Source: Hyparrhenia diplandra (lineage: Eukaryota; Streptophyta; Magnoliopsida; Poales; Poaceae). From it: DNA of 64,000 bases. The stretch is taken from contig JADLZK010001309.1 in NCBI GenBank assembly GCA_015847255.1, positions 29,096 through 93,095 on the forward strand, in the 5' to 3' direction. The translations under genes were made by a program, and so were the position numbers. Every line of letters begins with the position of its first letter. The stretch's first letter is position 1. The notes under the pieces were generated by a model, which saw only the letters and a list, made by a program, of their open reading frames with translations, had not been told where the DNA came from and made no database searches. Positions 10,268-21,130 of the stretch are shown here, one piece after another.

Positions 10268-12491
10268 GATGCCCGTCGCGGAGGTCGGTGGGGAGTGGGA
10301 CAACCACTCTTTGCCAACGGCCGGCGTGAGCTCCCCTTGTCTCGGATTTACTCTCGGACAAAGGGGACGGACCAGCGGAGGGGTCGGCGAAGGGAGGTCT
10401 AGGAGGCAGCGTGCCGGGGAGGGACCCGTCGCACGACGGTGCGGACGCCGCCCGAGGAGGAGGAGGAGGAGGAGGAGGAGGAGGAGTGGCGGGCCCACGC
10501 CCGCACGAGCCGGGTGGCACGCAGCCCACAAGCGGGGGCGGAGGAGGACGGCGACCACGACGGCGGGGAGGACACGTGCGGTGGCACAAACTCCTCGGGT
10601 GCGGGTTCGGACGAGGGGCGGCAAAGGCGGCGAAAGGTATACTTGCGAGGCCCCACACGACTACCTCACCCTCCCAGCCTTCACAACCGCCTTGTTGTTC
10701 GCCCCCAAGGGACAAGGTAAGTAGATTTAGATGCCTACTTCATTTACACTCTCTAGTGAAACTAATATTATGTCTTCATTGTGCAGAAGCGGGTCGTTGT
10801 GTCGAGGCGGTGGCTCACGCAAACCCGCCACTATTATCGGGGGGTTGTGCGGGGAAAGACTACCCCGGCATCATCACTTACCACGGGCGGACAGCACCGG
10901 CCCCCTTGGGGAGCCTACTACCGGGGGAGAAGACCCGCCTACAACCACAAGGCAGCGGGTGCTCGCGGAGTTTTGGGTAACTCGCCCTCGCACAAAGCCT
11001 TTTCTCAATACATCGCATTCTTGAAAATTATTCTTGAATTTGATATCGTCTTTGTATACTGAGAACTTCTTCCAATGCGAGGAAGGAAAGGAACGAGGAA
11101 GCGGCAAGAGCGCTTGAGGAATCCTGCAAAAAACGCGTCGCCGACATGCTATGCGTTGCAAGCACCGGGCCATCATAACATACAACGCGACGGTGCTTGG
11201 CCGGAAAGGTGACCAAGGAACAGCGAGAACGATGATGTTGACCCGTGAGCAGTTCATAGAGGTACGGGGGGAACAACACTAAGCGGAGCTTGCTTTCAGA
11301 ATTTAATATATTTAATGTGATCTTCTAATCTGAAATTTTGTCATGACGTGTAGATCGTCCCTATTGGTTGTGCGCCCATGGCACTTATCGGGAGCAGATG
11401 GTTGACAAGTGGTTCACGGTGGTGGCAAAGGGCGCACGAGTCCGCCACGGGAACGGCGTTTGGTGATGCCAGGGGCCAGACACCACCAAGGCGGCCGAGC
11501 CTTCCGGAGTACAAAGAATTATGGGTATGTCCTTTTTCTTTTACCAGCGTAAAACTTCTTTTATAGCCATCCGGCACACTAATCCTCTTCCTTTGTTTCA
11601 CGCTCCGGGCGCATCCCGGCAAGACTGCGGCGGCCGGCGAGCCTTCTCGTATGTCGCACAAGGGCAAGGCGACCTCGGCGTTTCCTACGGCGTGAACGAC
11701 CCGCGGAGGCATACAAAGCAACTCCGGGCAGGGCAACCGGATCCGCGAGTACAGCCGCCAGCCGGTAGAAATACGGGCAAGATTACGATCCGGGCGCCCA
11801 TGACATTGATCGCGACATCGTCATGGGCCACTTTGGTGGCAAGAAGCACGCGGGAGGTTGGGCATCGCCGATGGCATCATCAGCGCCTCGGCCTCGGACT
11901 AGCGAAGTCCGAGCACGGAGGCGAGACGGACTTCCGCCGATACGCCCTCGACCGGCGTGGCGATGGGCCGTGTCGGCGCCCTTGAGGTTTGCATTACTCG
12001 ATGTACATTCGTCTTTACACGCCTAGTAACGTTTCCATTACTTGAAACAACGACGGCTAAATGTTGTAGGCTCGGATAGAAGAGGAAAGGCGGCTACGTC
12101 GGGAGCAAGCTGTTTTGCTAATAGCGAGGAAAGGAGGCGCCGTGAGGAGGTGGAGCGCACCACGGCGACAATGGCGGCCAAGTTCGAGGAGCTTACTAGG
12201 TTCCTTTCCACGACAGGTGGTTTGACTCTGCCACCTGGGCTCCTAGGGCCGGTCGCTCCACAACTGCTTCAGACTCAGGCCGGTCTGGGTACTCCTGTGA
12301 GTATGATAGCAAAGAGTTTCGATTTTCGTTTTCAAGTAATCATGTCTAACACTTGTCTTCTTTGCGCAAGGCTTCCACTCCCGGATCGGCGGGGGTCGAA
12401 TCGGCCCGGCTGTAGGTGCTCGGTGTTGAGCAAGGCTTCCGTCCCGAACCATCGGTATCCACCTCTCCCACCCTTACCGCCTCAAGAATGA
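10268..12491 (+). pseudogene. TnpA-like (Transposase_24, En/Spm) pseudogene
   Basis: This is the second gene of CACTA-1. A first exon holds a poly-Glu run encoded by GAG repeats (about 10454-10490), then RRKVYLRGPTRLP. It ends at a good donor (GACAAG/GTAAGT, about 10717), with an acceptor GTGCAG at about 10787 opening on KRVVVSRRWLTQ. Later pieces in varying frames resemble a plant En/Spm Transposase_24 protein: YHGRTAPA, SLPEYKELW (about 11500), a Glu/Arg-rich coiled-coil-like EERRRREEVE (about 12125-12160) and KFEELTRFLSTTGGLTLPPG. The reading frame changes repeatedly, so the gene is broken. The known role of this family is binding the subterminal repeats. The exact start is uncertain. Confidence 0.75.
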
Positions 12492-12774
12492 ACTTGTGAG
12501 ACTCGTTAGACTTGTGCGGACCATTTGTGGACTTATGTTTCTCTTGTGGACATGATGTTGGACTTGTGGACATGATGTTGGACTTGTGGACCTGATGTTA
12601 TACTTGTGAGACATGTTTAATATGGGTTACGTGGATATATCGCTGTGTTATATGTGCTGGATGTGTGAAATGTGATATATATATGTTACGTGATTGAATG
12701 GATGTGATATATATTATATATGTGTTTATTTGTCAAGGTGGAAAGCAGAAACAAATAAAAAATTATAATTTTTC

Positions 12775-13410
12775 AGTTCTTTGCTGAGCGCTGCTCTCGG
12801 CAAAGGCTTCTTTGCCGAGAGTTTTTGACATTGTGTTCGGCAAAGCTGGGAGCCCGACGGCCACCTTCCCAGCCTTGCCGACAGTTTTTGCTCGGGCTCT
12901 CGGCAAAGAAGACCTCTTTGCCGAGTACGACGATGTACGGTTCTCGGCAAAGGTTTAAAAAAAATAAAAAATAAAATTCTTTGCCGAGCACAGAGCTGAC
13001 AAGTACTCGGCAAAGAAGCCATCTTTGCCGAGTACCTTGCTGTAGGGTACTCGGCAAAGTATTAAAAAAAAATTAAAAAACTTCTTCGCCGACTGTCAGG
13101 TGTTCGGCAAAGGGTTTTAGAAAATATAAAAAAAATTCGAAAAAAAAATAAGCTTCTTCACCGACCGTCGGTGTTCGGGCGGCCGAGTAACGGCCGTCAA
13201 AACCGCGGTTCGTTAACGGTTACTTTTCTTCGCCCGGCCGGTTGTTTTTCGGTTCTCGCGAAGGCCGCGAAAGGGGTCCTCGACGGCTGTCGGCAAAGGG
13301 CGATGCGAAAAAAATTCCCGTCGCACCTTCGCCGACTGTTCCATGAAAAAACTTTGGCGAAGCCTTCGCCGGCGCCCCTGGCCTGTACGTTCGCAAAGGA
13401 CCAGCCTCCT
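12775..13410. repeat. CACTA-1 right subterminal repeats
   Basis: Copies of CTCGGCAAAG and CTTTGCCGAG, direct and inverted, become more diverged towards the right TIR (GTTCGGCAAAG, CTTCGCCGA). They mirror the left array and mark the 3' side of the element. Between 12492 and 12775 there is only AT-rich sequence with short GGACTTGTGGACATGATGTT repeats, a 3' UTR-like tail of the TnpA-like gene. Confidence 0.85.
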
Positions 13411-13416
13411 GTAGTG

Positions 13417-13740
13417 CCAGTTTCCATGGTCGTCGCCGGATCGATGTCGGAAATGCACAGGTTGGCACCCACCAGTTTAGTTCGATGGGACAAGCAGGGA
13501 AACGACGTCAGGCAGCTACGAACCAGACGCATACAACAGTGACATGCACGGCACGCCGCGCACCGCGCAGCCCGAGTCGACCTGCACGCACGCACGCGTG
13601 CCCAAGTTCGCAAGCGTTACCGGCGACTGAGCCGCCGCTTCTCCACTAGGCACTAGCAAATGATCACATCGCGTGGGGCGCCGGACTGTCCGGAACACCA
13701 TGACAACACAAAAACATAGGATTACCATTTTGATCACTGT
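13417..13740 (+). repeat. Segmental duplication copy A, part 2 (right of CACTA-1)
   Basis: Continues the homology to copy B after the CACTA element. It matches 17585-17960 with landmarks GTCGTCGCCGGATCGAT, CAACAGTGACAT, GCCCAAGTTCGCAAGCGTT and CGTGTGGGGCGCCG-like sequence. Copy B has about 120 bp of extra sequence near 17640-17760. The GC-rich ORFs on both strands are not conserved as protein between the copies. Confidence 0.85.
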
Positions 13741-13766
13741 AATGTCAGTTCTCTATACAAGAATGT

Positions 13767-14338
13767 TTAATCTTGTGTGATATGGTTTTTGTTCTTTCTT
13801 GAGCTTTGAATTTCCGTTTGATCCAAAACCAAAAGCACAGGATTACACGGGTTTGTGAACTTTTTGAACAAGGCCTCCAAAACCAAAAGCACACGATTGC
13901 ACAGGCCCAATAGTTTGAGTTGGTGAAAGCCTACAAATCGTACTATAGAATTACAGGGCATCCAAGCTTCTTCCGATGAGGCTTGATCAACAATCCATTG
14001 ATACTCTCGATAGTTGTGCAAGACAGGCAACCGCCGCCTTGGGTTGTTAGGAGCTGGCGCAATTGGTCCATGCGAGAGGCGAGCGAGTAGGACCTGTTGA
14101 CGAGGGCCCTTGGCTTGGGGTGGCATGCTGCCAAGGCGGCGCACTGGAGGGCAGTCTTGGTGGTCCGGGAGCAAAAGCTGAACCCCCTGTCAAGTTGAGG
14201 TCCTCCTCCACGAGTCGCACAGCGCGGAGAAGGTCGGCATTGGCGAGGCGGAGGTACTCGAGCGCCTCCTAGCCGGGGAGGGCGTGGAAGTAGTAGGTGA
14301 GGAACGTTGACTATGGCTCGGGAGATGGACATTGTCAC
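13767..14338 (-). pseudogene. Fragment of an unrecognised minus-strand gene
   Basis: On the minus strand the GC-rich part (14060-14330) gives a plausible peptide only if two frames are joined: ALEYLRLANADLLRAVRLVE, then after a shift TTKTALQCAALAACHPKPRA and VNRSYSLASRMDQLRQLL. There is an in-frame stop near 14270. The AT-rich part (13770-14050) has two near copies of CAAAACCAAAAGCACA about 50 bp apart. I cannot name the family. The segment sits where copy B has the phytosulfokine gene region, so it is not part of the shared duplication. Confidence 0.4.
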
Positions 14339-14969
14339 TTGGGGGACGCGGTGGCTGTAAGAGGAGATGGTGTTGACTATGACTCAGAGAAGCTGCTTCT
14401 GATATGTTAAAATACTATTATACCCTTTAAAACCAGTTTTGATCCCACATGTTTTCTGGTTCCGGTCCACATCTTAAGTTCCTCCCATCTGGTTCCTCCT
14501 ATTTCTAAAATGTTAGATCAAAGGAAATGGAGGGCTCATAATGTTCCCATGCGTGGTAAAAAATCTCTTGGTTTGGTGCGTGTCATCGATACCAAGTTGT
14601 TTTTGAGGCAATCACCGGAGGCCAGGAACCAGAGGGGTTAAGGGCCCCACCTAAACATTTCTTCATTGATTTTGGACTAGTCGATGATGGAGGGAGTCAA
14701 GCACCGAAATAGTTATGGTACATGGGCCAGTGGCCTTCAAGAAAACAAAGAGAAAGGGGGGCGGGCTAATACATGGAATCGAACTTAAGGACATAACTCG
14801 TGGATCTAAGCCCTTCTTAATCAAATGGAACTTAACCAGTATACTTGTACTAGTAAACTGTACACATACTTGTACATTGTTTTCTCTGAACACGCCAGAG
14901 GTCTGTCGCCGTGTCTGCCTAAAGACTGATGGTTCTGTGACCTCTGTCAGATTATCTGATTATGTCCTG

Positions 14970-15200
14970 CTCCCTCCGTTTCAAAAAAGAGCGTCGTTTT
15001 AGGTTTTTCATACTTCGTGTTTGACCGTTTATCTTATTTAAAAATTTTATGTAAATTAGAAAATAAATAAATCATTATTAAAGTATCTCTAGTGATAAAA
15101 TAAGTCTTAACAAAATAAATAATATTTATAGAAAAAATTAAATAAGATGGATGGTCAAACGAGATGTTTGAAAACGGCACTCTTTTTAGGACGGAGGTAG
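14970..15200. mobile_element. Stowaway-like MITE, 231 bp
   Basis: The ends are CTCCCTCCGTTTCAAAAAAG and, inverted, CTACCTCCGTCCTAAAAAG. The inner arms are also complementary (GTTTGACCGTTTATCTTATTTA versus AAATAAGATGGATGGTCAAAC, with mismatches), so the whole element can fold back. A TA follows the right end. In copy B the corresponding site (about 21340) lacks it, which supports the boundaries. Confidence 0.85.
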
Positions 15201-15290
15201 TACATGTAAACAGTTTACCCCTCTCTGCGCCTGACTGCTGGATCTTCTCAATCCAAGGAAATAATAATCGTCCGCAAGAAAACAAGCATT

Positions 15291-15414
15291 TTGGGTGATG
15301 TAGCCACAGTTTTGCTACACAGTCTACAGTACATAGTAGTAAACTATGCGTCTTGGGTGATGTAGCCACAGTTTTGCTACACAGTCTACAGTACATAGTA
15401 GTAAACTATGCGTT
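15291..15414 (+). repeat. Perfect 62 bp tandem duplication
   Basis: The unit TTGGGTGATGTAGCCACAGT... starts at 15291 and again at 15353 with no visible difference. Copy B (about 21443-21500) has one diverged copy, so this duplication arose after the segmental duplication. Confidence 0.95.
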
Positions 15415-15582
15415 CACATGGTCTGAGGGAGCTGGCTAGTAGAAAGTCAACAGGATGGTACCATACTTTTTTTTTTCTAGCAGAAAATAAAAAAGAAAAA
15501 AGGATGGAAGTGATTGGTTACAGCTCATTTTCATATGTCTTGGAGGAGCAGAGCTGCCCCGGCAAAGAGAGACAGCCAGGTG

Positions 15583-15818
15583 TGTTTAGTTGTGAAATAT
15601 TTTGGGTTGGGATACTGTAGCACTTTTTCGTTTGTATTTGGTAATTATTATCGAAATATGGACTAACTAGGCTTAAAAGATTCGTCTCGTATTTTTCAGC
15701 CAAACTGTGTAATTAGTTTTTTTATTTATCTATATTTAATGCTCCAAAAATACGTTAAGAGATTCGATGTAACAGGCAACTGTAGCACTTTTTGGGTTCC
15801 TGTAGCTGCAACTAAACA
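15583..15818. mobile_element. MITE with TGTTTAGTTG ends, about 236 bp
   Basis: The left end is TGTTTAGTTGTGAAATAT and the right end TGCAACTAAACA. The internal sequence (GGACTAACTAGGCTTAAAAGATTCG, of which ACTAACTAGGCTTAAAAG is the core) is a type I associate with abundant grass MITEs. A TGTAGCAC motif occurs near both ends. Copy B lacks it (21695 region). The superfamily is not certain from sequence alone. Confidence 0.65.
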
Positions 15819-17137
15819 TGGCCGCGGCAGCACTGATCTCACTCAGCCTTCCTGTGCTGCTGCTGTTTTCGGTTCTATTTTATTAGGGCACGCCCAACGC
15901 GGGCATATATGAGCATATGCCTCACCAAATTGTAGCAGTCCACATAGACTGAGGCAGTCAATACTATTTAATCTCTCAACGCAGGCCGCACTCTTTGATT
16001 CTAAGTGATGTTAGTTGTTAAGCATATACGTGCTGTTTTTACCGAGCCTTGTAACAGAAAGGTGATGTCACGTAGCTGCCTCTTCTCCACAACGCTTGCT
16101 TCGTCGTATGCCTTCACCTTTTGTCAGCTGGAGACAACGCAGCTTCTGCAGGAGCATCTGACAGCCTGCGAGGCTATCAATCGGTGTGATCTGGACAGGT
16201 AGCAGGGACGGCACTTGGGGCAGTACGCCACCGATGCGTTGGGCATGGCCTTATTAGGGCAGGGTATAGTGCGCATGCATAATGCAGTGTAAGTAGGGGT
16301 TTTATTGGTTAAAGCAGCAGCATTGTCTGCTCACTGCACCAACTTTTTTTTAATGTAATCTCACTGCACTAACTAGCTAGATGCTGTATGTGTATATAGT
16401 ACTGTCAACATATACTTCCTACATACAAATGCAATAGATGGACGCTTTGTTTGCAGTCGCTTCTTTTCCGGCAGGCAGGTCGTCGTCAATGTGATTATGT
16501 GAACAACCAAAGAGGTGGCCCACTTGCAAAGTTGCTAGCTGTACTCACTATTTCGATCGTGGGAGCACTTTTTGCTGTTTTTTTCCGATCAAAATGCACC
16601 TCCAGTCCCAATTCGACCTAAGGTATCATCCAAGTTTTCGAACTTCCAAAGTGATATTTATGGAGCCCTAAACTTGACAAATAGCACCATTTAGGTCTCT
16701 GGTCTCTCAAGGTGATTACCATATGTGTCCTAAACTTGACTAGTGGTGTCATCATAGTCCTTGAACTGTTTGTGTGATCACCATGGATTCCAAAACTTAG
16801 TAGTGTAATCCCAGTTCAAATGTAACTCCACAAGTCATTATTTGCATAGTCAAATTTAAATTTTGAATATTGTGAACTATCTGATCTATGCAGCTGAGCA
16901 TAGGCCTCAACAGAGTGGCAAATGAATGAGATTTGAGATCTCATTTTGACTGTCTTTTTTAACGTTATAGCTTTATTGTTTGCAAATAAAAGAGTGTAAT
17001 TCTGGAAACTCCAATCTTGGCACCCAGTTAATTATTCCACTGATCTTCTGAGAAGAGTACACTTCGTCCACGTCGTGGTCACAAGATTGTGGTGGCATCT
17101 TCTCTTCTCGCGTGCTGTACTTGAGCTACAGTATCTA

Positions 17138-17960
17138 ATTTCCGCCGATGGATCGACCTTTTGGATGTGAAAGAAAGGAAGGAATGATAGAGCACATACA
17201 TTCATTCACTCGACGAAAGCGACAGTCTGGCAAGTTGATCATCAGCACGTACGTTTGTTTGGTACGTAATATTCTAGTCCAACACAAGTGTTCATGTGAG
17301 CCGATCGAACGAGTCATGAGTGGATGGATCGATCGCAGCCTCCATTATTCTCGTCGATCCACACTACCAGCGGCGAGCAATTAGTCACGATCCCTACAGA
17401 CAATATATAACAAACTCTCCTTTAGTTTCTATACGAGAGATGACATGCTTAGACTTACGTCTAGTATAGTTTACCTCCGAGTGATCTGGCAAGTTCGAAT
17501 CTTCAACAAGCATCGGTATATCTCTTTCAGGTTCTACTTATCATGAACCAGAGCCAGACTGTGCAGCTTTTTTTTTTTTTTCCTCCAGTTTTTCCCTGGT
17601 CTTCGTCGCCGGCCGCGATCGGTATCTATCTGGATATCCACACGCACGCACACCAACCAGTTAGTAGCTCCATCGGATAAGGAAATGACGCCAACTGCAT
17701 GCACGCCATTGTAGACTTGCAGGACGCACGCACGCACGCTAGCTAGAGAACACACACAGGTTACATCCAGACACGTACCACGGCGTGCAACAGTGACATC
17801 CACCGCACGCCGCGCGCAGCCGACTTGCGCGCACGCACGCACGCGTGCCCAAGTTCGCAAGCGTTTTCCGACGACTGCGCCGCTTCGATCTCCACCAGCA
17901 AATCCCATCGTGTGGGGCGCCGCCGGGCTGGCCGGAACGGCCGCGCGCCAGCCGGCTCTG
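17138..17960 (+). repeat. Segmental duplication copy B, part 1, with the CACTA-1 empty site
   Basis: Homologous to 3335-3800 plus 13417-13740. The junction reads TTTTTTCCTCCAGTTTTTCC, with one CCA at 17585-17587, where copy A has CCA, the 9.6 kb element, and CCA again. Purine/pyrimidine-biased and GC-rich ORFs at 17534-18073 on both strands are not supported as genes. Confidence 0.88.
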
Positions 17961-20080
17961 TCTCTGTCGACACGGCGCGGCGCTGTGTCTGTACGTACGT
18001 GCCTGTGCTGTGCGCCTGGACGCCGCCGGAGCACCCACATCCCTGTCCTCGGCCTGTGTCGCCGACTAGCTAGTTCAGCTTAGCTCGTGGCTGCCCATAC
18101 AGCTAGCCAACCCCGAAAGCTACAGGGACCGGCCGGATGGTGCCGGCCGCTGACGACGACGGATGGAAAGACCAAACCGCAGCGTCGTCCACATTCCACA
18201 AACAAACCCGGTGAGGTGCAGTGGGTGGGCGAAAGCCGAAATGGCCGGACTGGCCGGCGCACCATCCGCGCCCGTTGATCGCGGGCTGCGCTACCAGCAC
18301 AGCTAGCTAGTGAGACCGGCACTCTGGCAGTTTCAGGCGAGCGCACTGACGTCGTCCCAGACCCAGAGTAGCTAGCTAGGCTGCCCGGACGAAAGCGACG
18401 AGCACGGTGAGAGGAATAGGCAGAGGCACACATGCATCCAGCTGAGCTGAGTGGCAAAGAACCACCCTGTTCCTTCCTATTCGTGCATCAGTGCATGTTA
18501 GGGTAGGCAATAATGCCACCCCGGCCGGTCGGCACCCCAGACATGTACATGTTACATGTACAAGGGTTGTGGTCAGTGTTGCACGGTGCGCCATGGGGCC
18601 GTCCACCACGCACTAAAGCCAACACCATGTCATCAACACACAACAGATGCAACAACACACAACAGATGTCAACAAGCCAGCAACCACCACCTCTGATTAC
18701 GAAAATGCTCTTTATTTTCAAGCTAGCACTTGGCTACTACACGTCTCTGATGCACGAAGTAGTAAGCCAGAGGATGGCAGTTTTTCATGCTCTGTTTGAA
18801 GCATGCAAGCACTGACCAGTGGAGAAGCAACTGAGGATGGAAAAGAGAGCCCGAGCACGCAACTTGAGTGGCTTGGCTCAACAAAGCTTGGAAAGGTTCC
18901 CAAAATCTATGCCTTTCCCTCAGTCACAGCACCTTCTTGGCATCTTCCCTGCCTCCATCGACGAGCACCGCTGTGCTCTAGTGCGTAAGCATGCATTTTT
19001 GTCATCTCAAGTCAATGCAGACTTATGTTTCTTTCTGGGATCAGCACACTAAGCCACCATTCTTAGTAAGCGTTTACTAATACCAGTATAGTGGTAGTAA
19101 CATTCTTAGTAAACGTTTACTAATAGTAGTACAGTAGTAGTAAGAGTAGTACTGCACCCAACCTTTCACCATTCCTGCTAAAATTAGCGTTGTTGGTCTC
19201 TTCCTCAAACCTTTGCAAGGAGCGCTATGGAACGTGGCCAACTGGGGGACGCCCTGAGACCTGAGTCACCCTGTAGCGCATTGGGCATCTCCATCTTTGT
19301 TGCATCATTGGTTCTTTAGCCCCTCAAAAAAAAAAAAAAAAATCATTAGTTCTTTAGTTAGTACAACTTTACTTTCTCACCACCGGTTGATGATTTGTGT
19401 TTAGTGTTCCTACAAATGTATATGGCTTCTCACTGTGATCCTCATTGGAGTATGTAAAATAAAGTGTTGCCTCTTTTAATTTGCGTTACAAGGTATATAC
19501 AGTGCAGCACCACTTAATTCGTTGCATCTTCAGATTATAAATTACCCAAACCATATTCACACACTGATACTTTCTACTCAGCAGCTACTTTTAGCTGTGT
19601 TGAACTAACTTGTTTCTCAACGTTGGGTTAAAAGGATTTTTTTCAGTTGGCGTCTTTAGTCAAAATTTTGAGGTACTTCTTAAATTACACCATACCTACG
19701 GTTTTCTATTTCCTTGAAGTATTTAGTTTTGTGTGCATATGCTACCTAATAATAAGTAGAAGCTGAGAGTGGCGTCTACGATAGATCTCGTTGTAACTTA
19801 TTAATTATATCTTTTATTTGATTTATTATTAATCTACCCTACTTGGTTTATTATTAATCTACTCTGTACCAAATTCTTTGCAATGAAGATAGTAGTAAAA
19901 AAAAAAGGAAGCTATATATATTTGAGGGGAAAAACAAATACGGCGATTGCAAAACTCTGTTAGTACGCGTTACGAACCTACAGAATGCTCTGGTTCGCCG
20001 ACGGCCGACTCAATGCTAGCCGGCCAAACCATGCGTGTCCCGACGATCGACTTGCAACAAGCCAAAGGCCAGCCTCTGGC
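17961..20080. other. Upstream region of the phytosulfokine gene; no other gene seen
   Basis: 18000-18480 is GC-rich and 18500-20080 is mixed. None of the ORFs has recognisable protein features or support from both copies. 19058-19143 is a 43 bp tandem duplication (CATTCTTAGTAA at 19058 and 19101). An A-run lies at 19325-19342. No homologue of this region is present in copy A. Confidence 0.5.
19058..19143 (+). repeat. 43 bp tandem duplication
   Basis: Units start CATTCTTAGTAAGCGTTTAC (19058) and CATTCTTAGTAAACGTTTAC (19101) and differ at several bases. It is followed by a few AGTAGT triplets. Confidence 0.85.
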
Positions 20081-20082
20081 AT

Positions 20083-20090
20083 TATAAATA
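20083..20090 (+). promoter_or_regulatory. TATA box of the phytosulfokine precursor gene
   Basis: TATAAATA, 164 bp before the start codon and inside a TGGCATTATAAATAGAGC context that looks like a plant core promoter. Transcription is expected to begin about 30 bp downstream (near 20115), which leaves a leader of about 140 bp. Confidence 0.7.
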
Positions 20091-20253
20091 GAGCGCCTCG
20101 GCGCGCCACCAGAAGTAAGCAGTCGAGCACACATCGATCAGCAGCCAAAGGCCAAACCAGCTGCTGCTGACTACTCCACTGTCCCTTGCTCGCTCCCAAC
20201 CCTAGGCTTGGACAAGGCAACGTGTAGCTTTTCGCGTTTCGGACGAGGCCGAC

Positions 20254-20770
20254 ATGGGGCGTGGCCGCATCACCTCTTGGCCACCCGCGGCTCCTGCTCT
20301 GCTGCTCCTCCTCGTCGTCTGCTTCGCCCATGGCGCGGCGGCGGCTCGCCTCCTGCCTCCGCTGCAGCCAGCTGCTGGCGTCGTTCCTCCTCTGGCACTT
20401 CACCAAGGTACCTACCTACCTCACTCGTCCGGCCGTCCCATGCCTACACACGGCTGGTGAAGCTCTTTCCTAACCCCATCGTCCGGCTGGCCTGCTGCTT
20501 AGTCGTTACAGCTGTTGCGCCCTGACGTTCCTGGCCTCTCGATCTGCAGCGGAGAACAACGGTGGCCCTGCTGCCAACGGCATGGTGCTTCACGAAGGTG
20601 AGGCCGCGGGCAATGGCGACGAGCTCTTCATCTCAGAGATGATGGGAGCAGAGGTGGACACGGCGGCGACGGGTTGCCATGGCGAGAACGACGAGTGCCT
20701 GGAGAGGCGGCTGCTCGGCGACGCGCACCTCGACTACATCTACACGCAGCACAAGGGCAAGCAGCCGTGA
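20254..20770 (+). CDS. PSK: Phytosulfokine precursor (PSK), two exons
   Basis: Exon 1 is 20254-20407. The intron 20408-20549 has GT and CAG borders and is phase 1. Exon 2 is 20550-20770, ending in TGA. The spliced product is 124 residues. Residues 1 to about 30 form a secretion signal (basic start, LLLLLVVCFAHGAAAA). The middle is variable and acidic. The C-terminal part carries the family signature: two cysteines in CHGENDEC, a dibasic-like ERR, then AHLDYIYTQ. YIYTQ (residues 114-118) is the known phytosulfokine pentapeptide; the Asp before it fits tyrosine sulfation. Known biology: the precursor is secreted, sulfated and cut to a small growth-promoting peptide seen by a receptor kinase. 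Length, intron position and motif order fit the family. This is the only clearly intact protein gene here; its counterpart in copy A is missing. Confidence 0.95.
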
Positions 20771-21130
20771 GCGACCGTGAGCACAACGGCTGCTCGGTTG
20801 TTGGCTTGGTTTGGATTGGTTTAGTTTGGTTTGGGTTGGGTTGAGTACTTACATGCAAGCTGGAAAGTTGATACATCGGATGGAATGGAATCACATCTAT
20901 GGTTCTGTGATCGATGATGCCATATTCGGAATATATATCTATCGTTTAACTATGTTGTTGCATGAATCTCTTTGTATTGTAAACTAATCTGTATGTGTGT
21001 GTGTACTGTGTAGTACTATACATGATTTCTACCTAGTGCCAAGCAGGTCCATGCTTGGTGGTAGGTTCCTTGGTTGTTTGCTCACTGATGATGTATAGGC
21101 CGGTGTGCTTGGTACCTAGGTCTAGTAGTT
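20771..21130 (+). other. 3' untranslated region of the PSK gene
   Basis: A run of TTTGG-type repeats (GGTTTGGATTGGTTTAGTTTGG and onward, 20806-20842) follows the stop codon, then AT-rich sequence with TTGTATTGTAAAC (about 20970). No AATAAA is obvious. No other gene is seen. Confidence 0.5.

Larger units (their letters stand above)
3801..13416 (+). mobile_element. CACTA-1: complete but degenerate CACTA (En/Spm) transposon, 9616 bp
   Basis: The left end is CACTACGGAAACTGGGTC at 3801; the right end, read inward, is CACTACAGGAGGCTGGTC ending at 13416. The next 15-20 bases (CTTTGCCGACG) also match, giving an imperfect TIR of about 30 bp. Both sides carry the 3 bp duplication CCA (3798-3800, 13417-13419), and the paralogous site in copy B has one CCA (17585-17587). 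Inside, in order: subterminal CTCGGCAAAG repeats, a palindrome of about 1 kb, a GC-rich leader, a TnpD/TNP2-like gene (6787-10150), a TnpA-like gene (about 10268-12491) and right subterminal repeats. Both genes are frameshifted, so the element could not supply its own transposase. Confidence 0.93.
14560..16620 (+). repeat. Segmental duplication copy A, part 3
   Basis: Colinear with 21130-22640 apart from insertions. Shared blocks include TTGGTTTGGTG, TTGATCAAATGGAACTTAACC-like sequence, ACATTGTTTTCTCT, GCTGGATCTTCTCAATCC, GGGAGCTGGCTAGTAGAA, GATTGGTTACAGCTCATTTT, GCACTGATCTCACTCAGCC and CAGTCGCTTCTTTTCCGGCA. Copy A has a Stowaway-like MITE (14970-15200), a 62 bp duplication (15291-15414), a second MITE (15583-15818) and extra sequence (about 15890-16240) that copy B lacks. 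No gene is evident in this part. Confidence 0.88.

Noticed and set aside
10242..10980. Overlapping long ORFs on both strands
   Set aside because: Shadows of the TnpA-like exon with its GAG repeat; only the plus frame with poly-Glu and RRKVYLRGPTRLP fits the family.
17534..18457. Several 60-168 codon ORFs on both strands upstream of PSK
   Set aside because: GC-rich intergenic sequence. The homologous part of copy A does not keep the frames.
18541..18566. ACATGTACATGTTACATGTACAAG palindrome as a regulatory site
   Set aside because: A single short palindrome with no gene close enough and no repeat elsewhere.
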